37,078 bases of DNA from Bacteroidales bacterium (GTDB lineage: Bacteria > Bacteroidota > Bacteroidia > Bacteroidales > FEN-979): the NCBI GenBank assembly GCA_017882335.1, contig JADGPR010000026.1, positions 1 through 37,078 on the forward strand, in the 5' to 3' direction. The notes under the pieces were generated by a model. It did no database searches and was not told the origin of the DNA. It was given only the letters and a program-made list of their open reading frames with translations. Every line of letters starts with the position of its first letter. Position 1 is the stretch's first letter. This document shows positions 1 through 9,320 of this stretch, one piece after another. Made by a program: the position numbers and the translations under genes.

Positions 1-2
1 AT

Positions 3-71
3 GATATAGGTAAATGGCAATTCTTTGAATTTATAAATCATAGCAGAGACTTTGATATAACAGAAAACTAA
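3..71 (+). CDS. 3' end of an unidentified gene cut by the window edge
   Basis: Twenty-two sense codons followed by TAA form a protein-like C-terminus that begins DIGKWQFFEF and ends DITEN. The stop lies 12 nt before the next start codon, and the composition matches the AT-rich gene that follows, so it is probably the upstream member of the same transcription unit. Too little is present to name a family. Confidence 0.45.
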   Translation, partial: DIGKWQFFEFINHSRDFDITEN

Positions 72-83
72 AATATATAAAAT

Positions 84-1001
84 ATGGATTTTATTACTAT
101 TGATTTTGAAACAGCAACAGCAGACAGAAACAGCCCTTGCGAAATTGGTTTGACATTCGTTCAGGACAGCAAAGTTGTGGAAACTAAATCTTGGTTGATT
201 AAACCAATGCAATATCCCCACTTTGACCCTTTCAACATTTATATTCACGGCATACGACCAGAAGATGTTGCGGACAAACCTGAATTCAACCAACTTTGGA
301 AAGCGGAAATTAAATCTTTTTTAGAAAATCAGTTTGTTATTGCACACAACGCAGGTTTTGACTTTGGTGTTTTGCGCAAGACACTTGAAGCATACAACAT
401 TCCTTTTCCGACTTTGCAGTATTCGTGCAGTTACCTCTTTTCTAAAAAGGTTTGGACAGGACTTCTTTCATACGACTTAAAATCTCTTTGCCATAAAAAC
501 AATATTTCCTTTAAACATCATCGTGCTGGTGATGATTCTTTAGCATGTGCGGAACTTTCATTGAAAGCATTTGAGTTAGCAGGTGTAAATTCGATTGACG
601 ACTTTCCCGAAAAATTAAGAACAAGCATCGGACAACTTTATGACGGTGGTTACAGACCATCAGAAACGAAACGACTTTACCAACCGAAAGACCTTTCAAA
701 AATTATTGGTGACCCAGCAAAACATAAACCCGATAGCCTTTTTTATGGTAGCAACGTTGTTTTTACAGGGACACTTTCTTCAATGGTGAGAGCAGAGGCA
801 CAACAACTCATTGCAGACATTGGAGGTATCAATTCTAACACAGTAACAAAAGACACAGATTTTTTAATAGTAGGGCAACAGGACTTTAGATTTGTAGGCG
901 AAGACGGAATGAGTAACAAGCAAGAAAAGGCACAACACCTGTTAGAGAAAGGTGCGAAAATAGAAGTTATTTCCGAATCAGATTTTTTGTGTAACATCTA
1001 A
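84..1001 (+). CDS. DEDDh 3'-5' exonuclease with C-terminal BRCT domain
   Basis: A 305-residue protein with two domains. Residues about 1-170 are an RNase T/DnaQ-type exonuclease: motif I is FITIDFETA (catalytic D and E), motif II contains HNAGFDFGVL, and motif III is HRAGDDSLACAEL, with the H and D of the DEDDh class. Residues about 225-305 are a BRCT domain (NVVFTGTLSSM then TDFLIVG), the fold used by DNA ligase and RFC1-like proteins to bind DNA ends or phosphopeptides. The combination resembles stand-alone DNA polymerase III epsilon-like proteins used in repair rather than the replicative proofreading subunit, since no polymerase partner is nearby. The next gene starts 11 nt downstream and is probably cotranscribed. 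Base composition is more AT-rich than the core genes after 1.8 kb, which hints at an accessory island. Confidence 0.85.
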   Translation: MDFITIDFETATADRNSPCEIGLTFVQDSKVVETKSWLIKPMQYPHFDPFNIYIHGIRPEDVADKPEFNQLWKAEIKSFLENQFVIAHNAGFDFGVLRKTLEAYNIPFPTLQYSCSYLFSKKVWTGLLSYDLKSLCHKNNISFKHHRAGDDSLACAELSLKAFELAGVNSIDDFPEKLRTSIGQLYDGGYRPSETKRLYQPKDLSKIIGDPAKHKPDSLFYGSNVVFTGTLSSMVRAEAQQLIADIGGINSNTVTKDTDFLIVGQQDFRFVGEDGMSNKQEKAQHLLEKGAKIEVISESDFLCNI

Positions 1002-1012
1002 CAAGGAAAGCA

Positions 1013-1444
1013 ATGGACAAAAGAATTGATTCTTCAGCAGAGAAACTTGCCTTAATGTTTTCGGACGAATCGGATATTCCAACCCGTTTCAAAACAAGGA
1101 AAGAAAAAAAAGCAAAAAGCAATCTGAACTCTATGATAGAGTGGCGTTTTAAAGAAAACACTAACTCTTGGAAAACTTTAATTGATGTAATTCTTTCTAA
1201 AGTTGAGAAAGAACAAGCGTGGCGTTTCATTACTCTTACTCCTAAAATTGAAGCAGGAGTGAAAAGGGTAACACTTTGTCAAGACTTCATTGACTTCACA
1301 AATTTTTTTATTTTACGAAGAGATTTAGAAAATTGCAGCATTGACGAAACTGGACAACTTGCAATGTTATACACAACGTTTCAAAGAAAGATCGAGTATA
1401 AACTTGAACGACACACTTCGAAGACAGAGAATAACGGCAGATAA
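1013..1444 (+). CDS. hypothetical protein, 143 aa, partner of the exonuclease gene
   Basis: I do not recognise this family. The 143-residue product is highly charged, with a lysine-rich stretch near residues 25-40 (KTRKEKKAKS) and predicted helical segments after it. No signal peptide, membrane segment or cysteine motif is visible. It starts 11 nt after the exonuclease-BRCT gene and shares its AT-rich codon use, so the two probably form one operon. A joint role in nucleic-acid metabolism or defence is only a guess from position. Nothing coding follows it on this strand before the yidC gene, which runs the other way. Confidence 0.6.
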   Translation: MDKRIDSSAEKLALMFSDESDIPTRFKTRKEKKAKSNLNSMIEWRFKENTNSWKTLIDVILSKVEKEQAWRFITLTPKIEAGVKRVTLCQDFIDFTNFFILRRDLENCSIDETGQLAMLYTTFQRKIEYKLERHTSKTENNGR

Positions 1445-1518
1445 CATTAAATGTATCAAAATTTTCGAATGACCTTTTAGATACGAAGTACGAATTACTT
1501 TTTGAATTACATTGTGTT

Positions 1519-1557
1519 TTCTCTGCGACCTTTGCTTGAAACTTAGCGGCCTTTGCG
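1519..1557. repeat. degenerate octad repeat (CGCWAAGR type)
   Basis: Read on the minus strand, this stretch carries CGCAAAGG, CGCTAAG and CGCAGAGA words in near 8-nt steps. It is the same family as the larger hairpin at 6663-6740. It lies in the 356-nt gap between the small unknown gene and yidC, which holds only repeats. Confidence 0.5.
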
Positions 1558-1680
1558 GTTAAAATGAATTCGTAAGACTTTTTGTCGCAGATTTTCGCAG
1601 ATGAAATAATCGCCACTATACCAACCAATCCCTAATTGTTAATCCCTGAAGAATTTTTGCTTCGTAAATCGAACTTAGTT

Positions 1681-1709
1681 GTGGACACGCGTTACAAACG
1701 CGCGCCAGC
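1681..1709. repeat. 29-nt GC-rich palindromic dispersed repeat, copy 1
   Basis: The core ACGCGTTACAAACGCGC is a short stem with a 3-nt loop. The whole 29 nt recur as the reverse complement at 32390-32418 with two mismatches. It lies in otherwise AT-rich intergenic DNA. Confidence 0.75.
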
Positions 1710-1729
1710 AAAGGGAAAAAGACAAATCG

Positions 1730-1749
1730 CCTGCCTGCCGGTAGGCAGG
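1730..1749. repeat. perfect-length inverted repeat, CCTGCC...GGCAGG
   Basis: A 20-nt self-complementary sequence (CCTGCCTGCC / GGTAGGCAGG, one wobble position) with no loop. It sits between the 29-nt palindrome and the heptad array at the 3' end of yidC. It could fold as a hairpin at the end of the yidC message, but no T-run follows on the minus strand. Confidence 0.6.
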
Positions 1750-1750
1750 T

Positions 1751-1806
1751 AAATCGTAAATCGAAAAATTCATTCGTACTTCGTAAATCGTAATTCGTAA
1801 TTACTT
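1751..1806. repeat. heptad tandem array abutting the yidC stop codon
   Basis: Eight units of exactly 7 nt: AAATCGT, AAATCGA, AAAATTC, ATTCGTA, CTTCGTA, AATCGTA, ATTCGTA, ATTACTT. The minus-strand yidC stop (1801-1803) lies inside the last unit. Sequence drifts between units but the period does not. Confidence 0.75.
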
Positions 1807-3744
1807 CTTAACTGGGTAGCCCCTCTTTTTCGCCATATCCTCCAGGCGTTTCTGGAATCCCGATCTTTTAACAGGTTTCTTCTTGTTGGCTTCGATCTGT
1901 GCATGCAGTTTCTTTTCATCGATGGTAGAACGGATGATGTAAATTTGGGCAAACGTCAGAAGGTTGGCAAGCAGGTAATAGTAGCTTAACCCGGAAGAAT
2001 AATCATTGAACCAGAAGAGGAACATCACCGGCATGAGGTACATCATGGTCTTCATACCCGGCATCTGGGTCTGGGAAGATCCCATCATCTGGTCGTTGAT
2101 ACGAGTATAGATCACACTGGAGATGGTCATCAGTAAGGCAAAGAGGCTGATATGATCCCCATACCATGGTATCGTAAACCCACCCGGGAAGGTATAGATG
2201 GAATCGTAAGACGAAAGGTCTTTGGCCCAGAGGAAAGCCTGCTGGCGAAGCTCGATGGAGCTTGGGAAGAACCGGAACATGGCGATCAGGATGGGCATCT
2301 GCAGCAGCATTGGGATACAGCCGGCCATCGGGTTTACGCCTGCACGCTTGTAAAGTTCCATCGTGGCCTGCTGCTTCTTCATGGCATCTTCTTTCTTCGG
2401 GAACTTCTTGGTGAGTTCATCGATGTCGGGTTTCAGTGCCCGCATCTTGGCCGAAGATTTATAGGTTTTGAATGCGATCGGGAAAAGAAGGATCTTTAAA
2501 AGAATGGTAAGGATGAGGATGATGATTCCATAGTTCCATCCGAAATTTCCAAAGAAGTTAAAGACCGGGATCACGGCCCAGATATTGATCCATGCCATCG
2601 GAGCGAAACTCCAGCCCAGCGGGATCTGCCGCTCAAGCCCGAGACCATAAGATTTCAATTCGTAAAACTTGAGTGGACCAAAATACATCGAGATGGGAAT
2701 GGATTTGGTTTCGGCAGGAGAAAATGGAATTCCTGCTTCCGCCGACATCGACCGCATATAACGGCCATTTCGAGCCAAAGTTGAGGTTTTTACCCTCGGA
2801 TCGGTGAAGAAATTATCGGCAATAAGGGCGTAAGAAAAGAACTGCTGCTTGAAGGCGATCCATTTGACCCTTTCGTTTTTCAGATCTTTCGTATCGTCTT
2901 TGGTTTCGGTGAGGTAATCCACCTTATCCTCAAAAAACTTGTAATATACCGTGGAATTCATCCGCTCCATCTTGAGGCTTTTTTCCTGGCGTTTGAGGTT
3001 ATCCTCCCAGTTCAGCACCAGGAACTTGGTACCCGGGTCAAACACATCCGCCATACCTGAAAAATTCAGACGAAATCCCATCATGTACTCATTCCCTTTG
3101 AGGGTATAAACAAACTCGATATATTTCGAAGGATTCAGGACGGTGTCGGATGCATCTACATAAAGGCGCATCGCAAACTGCAGTGAATCTTTCCCGGTAA
3201 CGGTGAGGTCAGTTGCTTTATTTTTACCTGCAGAAACAGGTTTAAAATACAATTTGTCGGTATAGATATCCCGGTTGTTTACAAAAAAATGAAATCCGAA
3301 GCGAAGGGAGTCATCATCCATGAGAATCAATGGTTGGCCGTCCCAGGCCTTATATTTTTTCAGTTCTACATATTCTATTTTCCCTCCTTTTGAAGAGATC
3401 CTGAGTTTCAGCACATCGTTCTCAAGGGTATAGCTTTCCTTTTTCCCTGAAGCCGAGCCTGCAAATACGCCCATCTGTTCCTTCAGGTCATCGCGGACAG
3501 CTTTAATGCTATCGGAGGGATTTCCGGAGAGGACTTTCTGTTTCTTTTCTGCCTGTGTAATGGCTTGTTGGCGTGCCTGCGCGGCAATCGCTGCATCCCG
3601 CTGCTGTTTCTGCACATAAGCAATGGAGTCGTATTTCCGTTTTTGGGCCTCCGTCTCTTTTTTGGAGGGGGTCATCAGGTAACTGTATGCGATGAAGATC
3701 CCGAAAATCAAGAGGAGACCGATGATCGTGTTCTTATTATTCAT
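1801..3744 (-). CDS. yidC: membrane protein insertase YidC
   Basis: YidC inserts and folds inner-membrane proteins alone or with SecYEG. The 647-residue product has an N-terminal anchor (about residues 8-25), a long periplasmic domain to about residue 370, and the conserved insertase core after it. The core includes the WNYGIIILILTILLKILLFP segment, the cytoplasmic hairpin with KMRALKPDI and the NPMAGCIPMLLQMPILIAMF segment. The C-terminal tail is strongly basic, as expected for ribosome contact. The length and N-terminal domain fit the Gram-negative form. It follows pyrG by 113 nt on the same strand, a plausible pyrG-yidC operon. The start chosen is the only ATG that gives the full anchor. 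The stop codon lies in a heptad repeat. Confidence 0.96.
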   Translation of the reverse strand: MNNKNTIIGLLLIFGIFIAYSYLMTPSKKETEAQKRKYDSIAYVQKQQRDAAIAAQARQQAITQAEKKQKVLSGNPSDSIKAVRDDLKEQMGVFAGSASGKKESYTLENDVLKLRISSKGGKIEYVELKKYKAWDGQPLILMDDDSLRFGFHFFVNNRDIYTDKLYFKPVSAGKNKATDLTVTGKDSLQFAMRLYVDASDTVLNPSKYIEFVYTLKGNEYMMGFRLNFSGMADVFDPGTKFLVLNWEDNLKRQEKSLKMERMNSTVYYKFFEDKVDYLTETKDDTKDLKNERVKWIAFKQQFFSYALIADNFFTDPRVKTSTLARNGRYMRSMSAEAGIPFSPAETKSIPISMYFGPLKFYELKSYGLGLERQIPLGWSFAPMAWINIWAVIPVFNFFGNFGWNYGIIILILTILLKILLFPIAFKTYKSSAKMRALKPDIDELTKKFPKKEDAMKKQQATMELYKRAGVNPMAGCIPMLLQMPILIAMFRFFPSSIELRQQAFLWAKDLSSYDSIYTFPGGFTIPWYGDHISLFALLMTISSVIYTRINDQMMGSSQTQMPGMKTMMYLMPVMFLFWFNDYSSGLSYYYLLANLLTFAQIYIIRSTIDEKKLHAQIEANKKKPVKRSGFQKRLEDMAKKRGYPVKK

Positions 3745-3857
3745 GAATCGTGAATGGTTTTGTCAATTGTAAAAATCCGGTCTTTACAGGACAGGGTTTT
3801 GGAGCGCAAAGATACTGGAAAAGATAATACGAAAAGACATCTGCGGAATCCAAAGCA

Positions 3858-5495
3858 TCAGGCCGGTTTTCTTTTGCTTTTTTTCTGTCGTATACCATAA
3901 TCGATGGCCGCTTTAACAAATGCCTTGAACACCGGGTGCGGATTGGCTACGGTGCTTTTGAATTCAGGATGGAACTGAACCCCGATGAACCAGGGATGCC
4001 CTTTTAACTCAACGATCTCTACAAGGTTGTCCTTTTCATTTATCCCTACGGGTATCAGCCCGGCTTTCTGGTACTGCTCAATGTAGGCATTGTTGAATTC
4101 ATATCTGTGCCGATGGCGTTCGGAAATATTCTCGGTCTTGTAGATATCCAGTATTTTCGATCCTTTTTTAAGCTTGCAGGGATAGGCTCCCAAGCGCATG
4201 GTTCCTCCCAGCCCGGAGATCTTTTTCTGCATCTCCATCATGTCGATGACAGGGTATTTAGTGGTTCTGTCAAATTCAGTGGAATTGGCACCTTCCAGCC
4301 CAAGCACATGTCTTCCGAATTCCACCACGGCGCATTGCATGCCAAGACAGATGCCCAGGAACGGGATCTCATTTTCCCTTGCATAACGGATGGCGGTGAT
4401 CTTTCCTTCGATCCCGCGATGGCCGAATCCCGGGGCAACCAGGATCCCGTTTAATCCTTCCAATTTCTCTTTAACATTTGATTCGGTAATCGTTTCCGAG
4501 TGGATCAACCGTACATGGATCCTGCACTGGTTCGTAGCGCCAGCATGAATGAAAGATTCATTGATGGATTTGTAGGCATCTTTTAACTCCACGTATTTAC
4601 CTACAAGCCCGATCGTAACTTCCTTATTCGGATTCTTTAATTTGAAAAGGAATTTCTCCCAGTCTGCAAGATCCGGTTCCTGAGTACATTTCACTTTCAC
4701 TTTTTTCAGGATCTCAACATCCAGGTTTTCCGCGTGCATCAGCAAGGGTACATCATAGATCGATTCGGCATCGATGCATTCGATGACAGAGGTTGGCGCC
4801 ACGTTGCAGAACAGCGCGATTTTCTTTTTCAAATTTTCGGAAAGGTGTTTCTCTGTCCGGCATACGATGATATCCGGCTGAACTCCCGACTCAAGCAAGG
4901 TTTTTACCGAATGTTGTGTCGGTTTGGTCTTCAACTCGCCTGCTGCAGCCAGGTAAGGAACCAGGGTAAGATGAACCACCACGCAGTTTTTGCCTAACTC
5001 CCAGCGCATCTGACGAACGGCTTCAATGTACGGCAACGATTCAATGTCGCCCACCGTGCCGCCTATCTCCGTGATCACGAAATCGTAATTGCCTTTGTTT
5101 GCCAAGAGCATGATCCGGTATTTGATCTCATCGGTGATGTGCGGGATCACTTGGACAGTTTCACCGAGGTATTCACCTTGCCGTTCTTTGGTGATAACCG
5201 ACTGGTAAATGATCCCGGTAGTGATGTTGTTGGCCTGTGAAGTGGGTACATTCGAAAACCGTTCGTAATGGCCAAGGTCGAGATCGGTCTCGGCGCCGTC
5301 TTCCGTCACAAAACATTCACCATGTTCATACGGGTTCAGGGTTCCGGGATCGATGTTGATGTAGGGGTCAAGTTTTTGGGTCGTGACGGAGAACCCTCTT
5401 GCTTTCAGCAATTTGGCAATAGAGGCGGAAATAATTCCTTTACCGAGTGAGGATGTGACCCCGCCGGTCACGAAAATGTATTTTGTCTTGGCCAT
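3858..5495 (-). CDS. pyrG: CTP synthase
   Basis: CTP synthase aminates UTP to CTP using ATP and glutamine. The 545-residue protein is full length. The N-terminal synthetase domain begins with [17 protein letters not shown] (P-loop-like) and contains the [18 protein letters not shown] region. The C-terminal class I glutamine amidotransferase domain has the nucleophile motif GICLGMQ and the GVQFHPEF motif supplying His and Glu. It is followed by yidC on the same strand. Divergent gapA begins 135 nt upstream, so both promoters lie in that gap. Confidence 0.97.
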   Translation of the reverse strand: MAKTKYIFVTGGVTSSLGKGIISASIAKLLKARGFSVTTQKLDPYINIDPGTLNPYEHGECFVTEDGAETDLDLGHYERFSNVPTSQANNITTGIIYQSVITKERQGEYLGETVQVIPHITDEIKYRIMLLANKGNYDFVITEIGGTVGDIESLPYIEAVRQMRWELGKNCVVVHLTLVPYLAAAGELKTKPTQHSVKTLLESGVQPDIIVCRTEKHLSENLKKKIALFCNVAPTSVIECIDAESIYDVPLLMHAENLDVEILKKVKVKCTQEPDLADWEKFLFKLKNPNKEVTIGLVGKYVELKDAYKSINESFIHAGATNQCRIHVRLIHSETITESNVKEKLEGLNGILVAPGFGHRGIEGKITAIRYARENEIPFLGICLGMQCAVVEFGRHVLGLEGANSTEFDRTTKYPVIDMMEMQKKISGLGGTMRLGAYPCKLKKGSKILDIYKTENISERHRHRYEFNNAYIEQYQKAGLIPVGINEKDNLVEIVELKGHPWFIGVQFHPEFKSTVANPHPVFKAFVKAAIDYGIRQKKSKRKPA

Positions 5496-5627
5496 CAGGA
5501 GGTTTGATTATTTGTCATAGAAAACGCAAAATTAAGGCTTTAATTTAGGATAAGAAAGTATTTGAGGATAATCTGTAATTTTGCAGCAGTATTTTGGAAA
5601 AGACAAATCTAATCTTTAAATATATAA

Positions 5628-6635
<1,008 letters not shown>

Positions 6636-6662
6636 TATTTGAGGACTTTTTAGAAAGAAAAA

Positions 6663-6740
6663 TTTACCGCCAAGACGCTAAGGCGCTAAAAAAAACGCAA
6701 AGTTTTAGCGTTCTTAGCGTTTTCGCGTCTTCGCGGTAAA
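6663..6740. repeat. octad-repeat hairpin between gapA and the response-regulator gene
   Basis: The left arm reads TTTACCGCCAAGACGCTAAG and continues in 8-nt words (CGCCAAGA, CGCTAAGG, CGCTAAAA). The right arm is its approximate reverse complement, ending CGTCTTCGCGGTAAA. The centre is a run of A plus CGCAAAG. The imperfect stem of roughly 30 bp could end gapA transcription. A relative occurs at 1519-1557. Confidence 0.75.
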
Positions 6741-6761
6741 AGAAAACCGGTTTTTCTATTC

Positions 6762-6806
6762 TTAATGATTTCTTAATGCAAAATTCACAATTCCTCCTTA
6801 CTTTTG
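6762..6806 (+). promoter_or_regulatory. candidate Pho box and promoter of the phoB-like gene
   Basis: Three hexamers lie exactly 11 bp apart: TTAATG (6762), TTAATG (6773) and TTCACA (6784). They are followed by a -7 box TACTTTTG at 6799-6806, 17 nt before the ATG at 6824. The second hexamer ends 20 nt before the -7 box, the same gap as at the porin promoter. The arrangement suggests autoregulation by the encoded response regulator. Confidence 0.5.
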
Positions 6807-6823
6807 GGAAAGATTGAAATTTC

Positions 6824-7507
6824 ATGGAAAAATCAGAATATAAGATCCTTCTGGTTGACGACGAACCCGATATCCTCGAATTTGTAGGATATAACATCCG
6901 GAAAGAAGGATACACCCTCTTCACATGTTCCAACGGGAAAGATGCGATCCGGACTGCAAAAAAGATCATCCCTCATTTAATAATATTGGACATTATGATG
7001 CCGGGTATCGATGGCATTGAAACCTGCGTTGAGATGCGCAAGATCGAATCGTTAAAATCCACGCTGATTGCCTTTCTTACGGCCCGGAGCGAAGATTTTT
7101 CCCAGATCGCAGGACTGGATGCCGGTGGCGATGATTACATCCCGAAACCGATCAAACCGCGCGTGCTCATGAGCCGGGTCAATGCTTTGCTAAGAAGGTC
7201 GCCGGAAACTCCCGAATTTGAATCGCGAACTATTCTCGGGGATATCATCATCGACCGGGAAAAATACATCATCGTGAAAAAAGGGAAAGAGATCAACCTT
7301 CCACGGAAAGAATTCGAACTGCTCGAGTTGCTGACCTCCAAGCCGGATAAGGTATTCACACGGGAACAAATCTTTGAAGAAGTGTGGGGCAATGATGTCA
7401 TCGTTGGCGACCGCACCATTGACGTCCACATTCGCCGGATCAGAGAAAAACTGGAATCCGATAACATCAAAACGGTTAAAGGCGTGGGGTATAAATATGA
7501 ATCCTGA
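6824..7507 (+). CDS. phoB: OmpR/PhoB-family response regulator of the phosphate regulon
   Basis: The 227-residue protein has a receiver domain (about 5-120) with the acidic pair in VDDEPD (D12, D13), phospho-acceptor D56 in LIILDIMMPG, T86 and K108 in DYIPKPIKP. A winged-helix DNA-binding domain (about 130-227) ends in DRTIDVHIRRIREKLE...VKGVGYKYES, typical of OmpR/PhoB. It should bind DNA as a dimer on direct repeats. The next gene, a histidine kinase, overlaps its 3' end by 11 nt. Position beside pst-phoU and the upstream repeat array support a PhoB/PhoP role. The pair could be named phoP/phoR; the symbol is by function, not by proven orthology. Confidence 0.88.
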   Translation: MEKSEYKILLVDDEPDILEFVGYNIRKEGYTLFTCSNGKDAIRTAKKIIPHLIILDIMMPGIDGIETCVEMRKIESLKSTLIAFLTARSEDFSQIAGLDAGGDDYIPKPIKPRVLMSRVNALLRRSPETPEFESRTILGDIIIDREKYIIVKKGKEINLPRKEFELLELLTSKPDKVFTREQIFEEVWGNDVIVGDRTIDVHIRRIREKLESDNIKTVKGVGYKYES

Positions 7508-8567
7508 CCGAAATATCAGTCCAAATACCTGGATGCTGATCAACTCGGCGGCTATCGTCATTGTCCTTTCTTTTCTCTACATCAGCTCATCGCTCATCCT
7601 GAACGAAAGCATCCTCTGGATCCCATTGCTGATCGCCGATTCCGGAGTATTCCTCCTTTCCTTTTTTATCTACCGCTACATCCTCGAAAAATTCATCTAC
7701 GGCAAAATAAAACTGATCTATAAGACGATCCACACGCTGAAATCAAAGATCTCCTTTAAAGAATTGGAGCTTACCCTCGACAAAGATATCATCAGCAAAG
7801 TCAATGAAGAAGTGACCGAATGGGCACAGGACCGCAGGCAGGAGATTGAGGAACTGAAAAAACTGGAAGCCTACCGCAGGGAATTTCTCGGGAATGTTTC
7901 CCATGAGTTGAAAACGCCGCTTTTCAACATCCAGGGCTATATACTTACCTTGCTTGACGGGGGTCTTGATGATCCTACTATCAACAAGGAATACCTTCAA
8001 CGTTCCGGAAAGAATATCGAACGAATGATCAGCATTGTGGAAGACCTTGAAGTGATTTCCCGTTTTGAAACCGGGGAACTGAAACTCGACATACTCAATT
8101 TTGATATCGTTGCACTTGCCACCGATGTCATCGAACTGCTGGAAGTAAAAGCAAAAAAGAAAAATATCCGCCTGAACATTACCAGAGAATTTGAAAAACC
8201 GTTGTTTGTAAGGGCCGATAAAGAGCGCATCAGGCAAGTGCTGATCAATCTCCTGGATAACAGCATCAAATATGGAACGGATAGCGGGAAAACAAAGGTC
8301 GGCTTTTTTGATATGGATGAGAACATCCTGATCGAAGTTACTGATAATGGACTCGGCGTCGATTCAAAAGATATCCCAAGGCTATTTGAACGGTTTTTCA
8401 GGGTCGACAAGAGCCGGTCGCGCGAACAGGGAGGTTCAGGGCTGGGACTGGCCATTGTAAAACACATCATCGAAGCCCATCACCAAACTATCAATGTCAG
8501 AAGCACGATCGGCGTTGGAACCACCTTTGCTTTTACTCTTCAGAAGGCAGATTCTTTTCAATCGTAG
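7497..8567 (+). CDS. phoR: PhoR-like sensor histidine kinase with minimal sensor region
   Basis: From the ATG at 7497, which overlaps the response-regulator gene by 11 nt, the protein has 356 residues. An upstream in-frame ATG exists but would translate 41 residues of shadow sequence inside phoB. Two membrane segments (about 13-33 and 41-60) are joined by a loop of only some seven residues, so there is no periplasmic sensor domain. A coiled linker leads to the H box GNVSHELKTPLFN with H136. The ATPase domain has the N box RQVLINLLDNSIKYG, DNGLGV and GGSGLGLAI. PhoR kinases that take their signal from PstSCAB-PhoU also lack an extracellular sensor. No clear PAS domain is visible. The last 35 nt overlap the convergent phoU gene. 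Confidence 0.88.
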   Translation: MNPDRNISPNTWMLINSAAIVIVLSFLYISSSLILNESILWIPLLIADSGVFLLSFFIYRYILEKFIYGKIKLIYKTIHTLKSKISFKELELTLDKDIISKVNEEVTEWAQDRRQEIEELKKLEAYRREFLGNVSHELKTPLFNIQGYILTLLDGGLDDPTINKEYLQRSGKNIERMISIVEDLEVISRFETGELKLDILNFDIVALATDVIELLEVKAKKKNIRLNITREFEKPLFVRADKERIRQVLINLLDNSIKYGTDSGKTKVGFFDMDENILIEVTDNGLGVDSKDIPRLFERFFRVDKSRSREQGGSGLGLAIVKHIIEAHHQTINVRSTIGVGTTFAFTLQKADSFQS

Positions 8568-9285
8568 TGTCCTCATTCTCTTCAGTCGTAGTATCCTGAT
8601 TCTTTTTAGTCGCAGTACCCTGATCCCAGAATCCTTTTGAGTGTTTCACCAGTCTTCCTTCCACGAGGAAAAAAATTGATTCTGCAATATTCAGGGAATA
8701 ATCTGCAATACGTTCGATCTGTGAGAGAATGATCATCAGGTTCGTCGCGACGACCACAACATCGGTTTTATTTGTCATCTGAACGATGATCTGTTCAGAG
8801 ATCAGCTGTATCTTGCTTTTGATGATTTCTGAATCGTCAAAAATATCCTTGATGAACACGATATTTCTTGAATTCAGTATTGTGATCACATCCCTGACAA
8901 TGGCATCTGTTGATTCGGCAAGTTCATCGATCTTTAATTCCTGTACGATATCCTTGTAATCACTAAGTCCTTCAACCCTCTTGGCAATGTCTACAGCATG
9001 GTCACCCATGCGTTCAAGGTCGTTGTTCATCCGCAGGGATGCCATGATTAATCGCAGGTCGGTCGCCACAGGCTGCGTCAGCGCAAAGATCCGCTGGCAG
9101 AGCTTGTCAATCTTTACATCCAGCTCATCCACAGCATTGTCGGCTTCAATGATCTCTTCCGCTGCTTCAACATCGCAATTGACCAGGGCAACCATCGTTT
9201 GATGTACCTGGGAGGCAACAAGGTTCCCCATTTTCAGGATTCTTTTTTTTAATTTTTCGAGTTCAAGATCAAAATGTCGTTCCAT
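8533..9285 (-). CDS. phoU: phosphate signalling protein PhoU with repeat-encoded tail
   Basis: PhoU couples Pst transport activity to PhoR and damps the Pho response when phosphate is plentiful. The 250-residue protein has the two three-helix PhoU repeats; the E/DxxxD metal-binding signatures are visible around MNNDLERMGDHAVDIAKR and LSQIERIADYSLNIAES. The last 27 residues are an extra acidic, threonine-rich tail made of three 8-residue units (TATKKNQD, TTTEENED, TTIEKNLP). This tail is encoded by three 24-nt DNA repeats that also contain the 3' end of the convergent kinase gene. It is last in the porin-pst series, 105 nt after pstB, with a heptad array in the gap. Confidence 0.93.
   Translation of the reverse strand: MERHFDLELEKLKKRILKMGNLVASQVHQTMVALVNCDVEAAEEIIEADNAVDELDVKIDKLCQRIFALTQPVATDLRLIMASLRMNNDLERMGDHAVDIAKRVEGLSDYKDIVQELKIDELAESTDAIVRDVITILNSRNIVFIKDIFDDSEIIKSKIQLISEQIIVQMTNKTDVVVVATNLMIILSQIERIADYSLNIAESIFFLVEGRLVKHSKGFWDQGTATKKNQDTTTEENEDTTIEKNLPSEE
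8545..8616. repeat. three 24-nt direct repeats shared by the 3' ends of phoU and phoR
   Basis: Units at 8545-8568, 8569-8592 and 8593-8616 read on the plus strand like TTCTTTTCAATCGTAGTGTC, with a few changes each. They encode the 8-residue repeats at the PhoU C-terminus. The first unit contains the last codons and the stop of the kinase gene on the other strand. Confidence 0.8.
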
Positions 9286-9320
9286 GTTTTTTATTATAAA
9301 AATTGATGTTCTTTCAAATT

